Part shown: positions 59,001 to 64,000 of the stretch, piece by piece
Layout: each line of letters begins with the position of its first letter
Numbering within the stretch: position 1 is the first letter of the stretch
DNA from: Tachypleus tridentatus
Taxonomy: Eukaryota > Arthropoda > Merostomata > Xiphosura > Limulidae
Direction: 5' to 3'
Assembly: GCF_004210375.1 (NCBI RefSeq)
Contig: NC_134834.1
Span: 161,467,290-161,531,289, forward strand
Length of the DNA: 64,000 nt
Notes under the pieces: model-generated
What the model saw: only the letters and a program-made list of their open reading frames with translations
The model's database searches: none
Told to the model about the DNA's origin: nothing
Position numbers and translations under genes: made by a program

Positions 59001-61451
59001 ACTGGAAAGGCCAACTTCAGGTGACTAACGCTGCTGTTTGAACTACCCATTAGTCATCCTGGTGACTTGTTTTTACAATTTTGCTGCATGTCTTTTAACA
59101 CTTTTATTACTTTACCCTTTGGTACTGGCCATAATGACAAATAACCAGAAACCAGGACTGAAAAGACCAACTTCAGGTGACTGGTGGTGGTTCTTGTACT
59201 TACCTGTTAGTCTTCCTGACAGGCAATGATTATTACCATTATGCTAGAGAAAGTCCTTTACAACTTCTTATACTCTGCCTTCTATCTTAACATTGTAGAC
59301 TAGGTGTCAACATTGGTTTTATGCTTTTTCTGTTTTTCAATGATATTTTGTTTAATCTTCATTTCCTTTTATGTATTTTACTACATTTAATTTATTTTTA
59401 CCTTTTTACTGGATGTTTGATGCAGATAGCGTAGCTGCTTTGTGCCAAAAAACACTAAATCAACCAACCAACTTTTCTCCTTTTGAGACCTTTTATGGGC
59501 TGTTTCAAAATGAGTTAAAAATAAATGAAATGCAGCAGGTGGTAATTTAGTTATTCCTTATGCTGAGGATAGGTCATAAGGCTTATGTTACATTTTCAGT
59601 TATATTTAAAGTGTAACTATCTCACTTTAATATCATTGTACATGAATAAACGTGACATCAAAACATGTTTAATAATTAAAATATTAATATTACATAAGTT
59701 TTAAATTCTTAATTTTATAAGGAAATACTTTAAAAAATCCTCAAACTCCCATAGTGTGAAATTGTGTAATTTACCCTCTAGTTTTTGTCTCTTCTCTTAT
59801 TTATTTTTTCTCCTAAAAGTAGATGTGGTAGAAATTATTTGTTGTAACATAGTTATTGCTCAAGCAAAGCCTTCTATACAATTAGTTTACAGAGTAATAA
59901 ATGAGAAAATCAGACCCACTTACCACACCTGCCTCTCACATTCTATCTTTCACAAATTACCAGTAGTTCTTTCTGATGTCATAAACTATATTTATTTATA
60001 TGCAATAAAAAGTCAAAGATTTAATCTAACAAATTATATATTACATCATTTTTTTCTACAAAGAATTGTTTATTTTCTCTCCAGTTCAAACATTATTTCT
60101 GTGTGAAATATTTTGATGCTTTAGCTGAAGTTTTATCTCAGAGGTAGAAAGCCAGAGAAATTGTGATAGTTGTAGGACATTGTTTGTTTTCCATGTTTTA
60201 TTATGTTGTGTATGTAAGTGCATTAATTAAACAAATCAAAAATTTTTAATCTGTTTATACCTCTAATACAAAACACTAGGCTTAAATTTTGTTGAAAACA
60301 AAAAAATTGAAGATCTAGTGAAGTACTGTAATTTCTTGTTTTTCATATCTATTTTTTATTCATTAAAATGAAAGTAAATAAAATGTAAAAAAGTAGAAAC
60401 TTGTTAAATTGAAGAAGGTTTAATTAGATAAGATACCAATAATACTACAAATGCTTCACAAGGTATGCTTGTGAGTAGTTCATGAGTTACATTATTTGAT
60501 CATGTAATATATGATACACTTTGTCATGGGATTTTCAACTTTTGTGGTGGAATTATTAGTTAGACACAGTTCAAAGAGCAATAAAACAAAAATATTTCAG
60601 TAGAAATTATATTATCACAATATTTAAGCTACTTTTGATAAAATCATAGTTTCCTGTTACAATTTGCAGTCATTATGGAAAGAACATAATGGTAATTTTG
60701 ATTTGTTTCATTTATTTTTATCATGGTGGTTATGAGGAGTGTCAAACTGAAAAAAATGCATGGAGAATTAGGATAGAGAAAATAGAAGATAGAATATGAA
60801 GTTTTATTGAGAAAAACTTGATATTTATTCAAGAAGTTTTGGAGATTACACAAATGAAATTTGATAATTTTCAGATGAAGGAAATTATTTTTTATTCTCA
60901 TAAGCACCATGATAAAAAAAAAGGAAACAAATCAAAATTACCATATGTTCTTTCCATAATGTAAGAACTACTTTACACTTAGAGCAGTCAATATTTTGAT
61001 TTCTTTCTGGTGTTTGTATGCAAAAATCTGGTAATGTTTACTGAAAGCTTGTGAAATTTCAAAGATACACAAAAACATTAAGTCACAGTATGAAAAGTAA
61101 AGGTCAGTTTGGGGTCACAAAGTTGATTTGACTGAGCTTGTGGTAAGAGTGCTAAAGTATGAAAAAAAGTTATTTATATTACTGAGAAACATATTTTTTG
61201 ATTATTATCTTAAAATTTTCAAACTTTTTGAATTGTGTGAAATATGTTTTAAATCATATATTTATTTATATTTTTACTCACAATACCATTTGTATTGAGA
61301 ATAGATAATAAGAAAACCTCTGTAAGGTTACATCTTATTTTTTATGTTTCAATAGAGCACAGTTGGTGTAAACTTTGTGAAAATTCATGCCCCATGGGAA
61401 GTTTTAACCCGATATGCTGAAATAATAAAGATGAAAATGCTGATGAAAGAG
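53009..61451 (+). CDS. Anoctamin (TMEM16 family), exons 1-4, right copy, partial
   Basis: Exon 1 53,009-53,057 (MSGEEPDVETGQRILA), exon 2 53,835-53,926, exon 3 55,116-55,269 (FDDGYRRTDFVLVYK), exon 4 61,356-61,451 (VNFVKIHAPWEVLTRYAEII). Exon 4 is the classic anoctamin block after the dimerisation domain (xxFVKIHAPWxVLxxYAE), is in phase 0 on both sides and lies outside the duplicated segment visible here. Exon 3 has two single-base losses against the left copy: one G at the acceptor (CTAGGAACC to CTAGAACC) and one T in a T5 run, so as written its frame does not hold. Further exons should lie beyond position 64,000. Product: membrane protein of the calcium-activated channel/scramblase family. 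Head-to-head with the receptor copy on the minus strand, with Tigger between. Confidence 0.85.
53362..53448. repeat. Short inverted repeat, MITE-like (right)
   Basis: Inverted counterpart of 2,151-2,239, in anoctamin intron 1. Confidence 0.55.
54978..55110. repeat. Near-perfect hairpin next to anoctamin exon 3 acceptor (right)
   Basis: Same hairpin as 448-590. The 3' half ends at about 55,110, so the branch-point and pyrimidine-tract region of intron 2 falls inside or against the stem. Confidence 0.75.
55552..56027. other. Anoctamin intron 3, first part
   Basis: AT-rich intron sequence just beyond the visible arm match. No element recognised. Confidence 0.5.
56028..56145 (+). mobile_element. 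tRNA-derived SINE, family 2
   Basis: TCCCCTGGTGAGATAGTGAT, AACACTAAGATCCAGGGTTG, GATTCCCTATGGTGGATACA and GTGGCTTTGCTCTAAAACAA. Confidence 0.75.
56310..59475 (+). mobile_element. Jockey-type LINE, 5' end and 3' end present, reverse transcriptase missing
   Basis: A GC-richer 5' UTR (from about 56,310, CCCACGGTGTGGATTTCTGT) is followed by ORF1 traces: GSPKSVKKLRSGDILVETST (56,940-57,000), VTPHATLNS, then zinc knuckles CACCGGKDHEAYEC and CVNCNGSHPSYFCSCPKW (57,340-57,455). ORF2 begins inside the endonuclease: FLILGYFNGHLPLWGS and STYFHAPSQ (57,670-57,840), SDHFPILLRETGRG, PWWNPVCHMARKAQTRTRDT, and IAFQQARAHARWIRRQGQKE up to 58,354, then a pre-RT linker to 58,747. The palm motifs never appear; the sequence passes into the 3' UTR and ends near 59,475 with AAATCAACCAACCAAC. 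The frame is broken in several places. It sits in intron 3 of the anoctamin gene in the same orientation. Confidence 0.9.
59476..60673. other. Anoctamin intron 3, middle part
   Basis: AT-rich intron. A frame at 59,756-60,106 carries no recognisable motif. Confidence 0.5.
60674..60961. mobile_element. MITE with about 65-bp terminal inverted repeats
   Basis: Ends CATTATGGAAAGAACATAAT and its complement ATATGTTCTTTCCATAATG are matched by further inner inverted sequence (GGTAATTTTGATTTGTTTC; TTTTTATCATGGTG) for about 65 bases with a few differences. Length 288 bp, no coding capacity. The superfamily is not clear because the target-site duplication is not evident. Confidence 0.82.
60962..61355. 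other. Anoctamin intron 3, last part
   Basis: AT-rich, ending in TTATGTTTCAATAG, a usable acceptor for exon 4. Confidence 0.6.
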
Positions 61452-64000
61452 GTAAGATGATTTAATGATAGCTTGTTATACAGTTTACAATGAGTATTTG
61501 CTCCTTGATTTGTAAAGATATGTAAGCTTTTTATGAGACTGACGAAAATGTGATGGAAGTTTTACCAGTGTTTAGAATTGTGTTGAAAACTTGTACTGTA
61601 TTAATTATAACCAAATATTTATGTAATTATTCTTTTTCAACTTTGTATATTTTACTTCAAATTGTCTTCAACTATATGCAAGTTTGAACAAAAAAATATT
61701 AAATAAATTAATTAATTTACACAAGTTAAGTATATTTATGATGTGAATAAAAAAGTATCTTCATTAATGGCTTGTTATAGTTTGTACCTCCCAAACAAAA
61801 CACTGCATCACTGATATTATTAATCACAGATGAAGTTATTATACTATTACTGTATTTAGTTGTAATACATTTATTGTTTTGTATATTCATGGATTTCCCT
61901 TTTTGTCTGGTGGAATGTGTTAAGTTTGTTTCCTTTGCATGACCATAAAACACAGTATGATGTTCTTTCTTAAACGATGTTCAGCAGCTGTGTTATTAAT
62001 CCACCACTGGAAGTAGTTCTTTAATTTGATTTTGTTATTACACTGAAAGGCTGCTAAGGGTGTTAAGAAGAGAACAGTTTCGATTTTCTCATTTTTGGAT
62101 ATAGTAAAGTAAAATGCAAATAAATTCTGAGCATTTACAGTCATTTATGAAGATGTAATTTTAAAGTAACATATCAAGGGAGCTGAAATCACTTATGTCT
62201 TAAATGTTGCATTTTGCAGAAAACAAATATTACATATTTGGATAGGTTTTTTTTGTCTACCATCACATCCATCCTAGTTGATAAATCCTTGTGTTGAAAA
62301 AATGTTTGTGTTGGCACAGAAATGTTACACAAAAAAGATGGATTTAAAATCCTGTTTTTACATACTTTTAATTTGGAATCTAAAATAAACTAATTAAGAA
62401 AAATTTACAGTTTAATGTGACATGAAAAATTTCTTCATGAAATTCCACATTGTGGTTATATTCCCATTCTTTGCTGCTCCTGAGATATCTTAATGTTTAA
62501 TGTATGTGTAATGAAGAGGTCAATGGAACAGTACTAACTTATGAATTGTAAAAGATATATCACAGCTTTTATAGTTTGCTAATTTTTTTCATATACATTA
62601 CAGGATCAATTACTTTTATGAAATATTAACGAGTTTTATTTGTTCCACAATTTTTTTGCACACAGTTGTCAGCTGTAAAACTTAACTACTGATCGTATAA
62701 CAACTATAGCAGTGACAGTTTCAAATAATTTTCAAAATGTTTGGCAAAATTTGTGCATTTTTGTTTGGATTAAAATGATAATTATAACATTCTTGTATTA
62801 TTTTGAAAATGATCATGTTGTTATAGTATTCCTTTGATATTTTGTGTGCATCAATACTGAAATAATACGCATCAGAAAGGACATAAAATGCTAAGATACA
62901 TGAATTCTGATGAATCATAAGTTAGAAAAAGTGTTCTTTCTTGCTCTCTTTACATTTTAGAAATTAATCTAACTTTTGGAAGCAAAATTTAAAGGTCAGT
63001 GCCTATAAATGTCTTCCTGAGAACAAGAATGTATAAAAATAAATATATTTATATTAATATATTTGAGAAGTGTTTCAAATAATTGAAATATTGTCAGTTC
63101 TTTCTTTAGAGTTATGACAACACTTTATACAATCTTTATAATAATGAATCAACTATTACTTGCCACCTAAGTGATGTAAAACACTATAAAGCTGTGGTTT
63201 AAGATATGGATAGATTTGAGATTTAAACTCTTAATGTAGCATCTATGTTAAGTTTGTTTGTATATAATTTATTTTTGACAAGTAGAAAGCTTTTATTAAT
63301 AACAGATGAATCTGTGGACATTGGCTTTTAAAAACTTAGTTTATGGTGATTATTGGTTCTGAAGTAAAGGACATAATGGGTATGTTATTGAATGGAATTC
63401 CTTTAATTCTAGCATTACTTCATCTTTTGCATGTAATTAGACATTGATTTTGTGGTATGGCTGAATGCCATATCCTTGTTTATTATCTTTAGAGTAGAAG
63501 GGTACATTTTCCTAAGCCAAATTTTTAAGTTTGCTCTGCACTTGTTTGAGATGTGGTTTTGAAGCTTATTACTGTTTTTGAATATATTCTTGGAAATTCT
63601 TTCATGGCTCTTTAAATTGTTTTCAATTGTTTTGCTCTTCTCAATATTCTTATAAACATCTTTCCTCACAGAGGACTGTGATGTATTTCTTGAGTGTATT
63701 CAGTAAATCCTTTCACAGCTGTATTGCACTGTCAAATTATTTAAACTGTGTTGTCGTTATAAACATTCCGTATTAATATTCTTCTTCATAAAGGGGTTTG
63801 ACAAACATTCTGAGTCTATTCTGTAAGTATATTCATGACATTTAATATTGTCAAAGGACCATAGATTTGCCATAAACCGAATGTACACAAGTTAATCATT
63901 TTACGTACAGTGCTGTAACTCAAATTTATCACATCATACTAGAGCATTAACATGCCGGACCTTTCTTTTAAAGTGTGATTAACCATCTGTATTAGTGATA
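61452..64000. other. Anoctamin intron 4, no further exon recognised
   Basis: Starts with the donor GTAAGA. About 2.5 kb of AT-rich sequence follows in which I find neither the next anoctamin exon nor a recognisable repeat. Confidence 0.5.

Overview
The window looks like AT-rich nuclear DNA from a chelicerate, most likely a horseshoe crab. The evidence is many copies of two tRNA-derived SINE families of the kind I recall from Limulus and its relatives, intron-rich animal genes, and a mix of Jockey LINEs, Penelope-like, Tc1 and Tigger elements. The species call is inference. I see no bacterial genes, CRISPR arrays or true tRNA/rRNA genes.

The dominant structure is a large inverted duplication. 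Positions 1-13,905 (left arm) reappear as the reverse complement at 40,775-55,551 (right arm), with roughly one substitution per 50-100 bases by eye plus three large indels. The match is still running at position 1, so the true arm is longer than the window shows. Each arm carries the same head-to-head gene pair separated by a degraded Tigger transposon. One gene is the 5' end of an anoctamin/TMEM16 gene (exons 1-3; exon 4 is also visible beyond the right arm). The other is a small gene for a signal peptide, one Ig domain and a Cys-rich GCC2/GCC3 (ephrin-receptor-like) domain. In the right arm it also encodes a transmembrane helix and a Lys-rich cytoplasmic tail. I do not recognise this receptor as a named family.

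The two copies differ in ways that matter. The left receptor copy has lost 1.28 kb holding the transmembrane exon and most of the tail exon, yet exon phases would allow the remaining exons to join into a secreted form. The right receptor copy keeps those exons, but the duplication breakpoint falls 8 bases after its stop codon. Single-base homopolymer differences break different exons in each copy (right Ig exon, right anoctamin exon 3, left receptor last exon), so consensus errors must be excluded before calling either copy dead.

Between the arms (13,906-40,774) lies a gene-poor spacer: a Tc1 element, a Penelope-like tail, a Jockey reverse-transcriptase remnant, an older diverged copy (28,905-30,385) of an arm repeat, many SINEs and a cluster of minisatellites at 32.9-36.4 kb. 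The last 0.8 kb before the right arm is a patchwork of three segments copied from elsewhere in this same spacer: 23.7 kb inverted, 19.6-19.9 kb inverted, and 35.8-36.2 kb direct. This is the signature of replication template switching (FoSTeS/MMBIR type) and suggests how the inverted duplication formed.

From 55,552 to the end the sequence is anoctamin intron, with a 3.2-kb Jockey LINE lacking its reverse transcriptase, a MITE with about 65-bp terminal repeats, and anoctamin exon 4 at 61,356-61,451.
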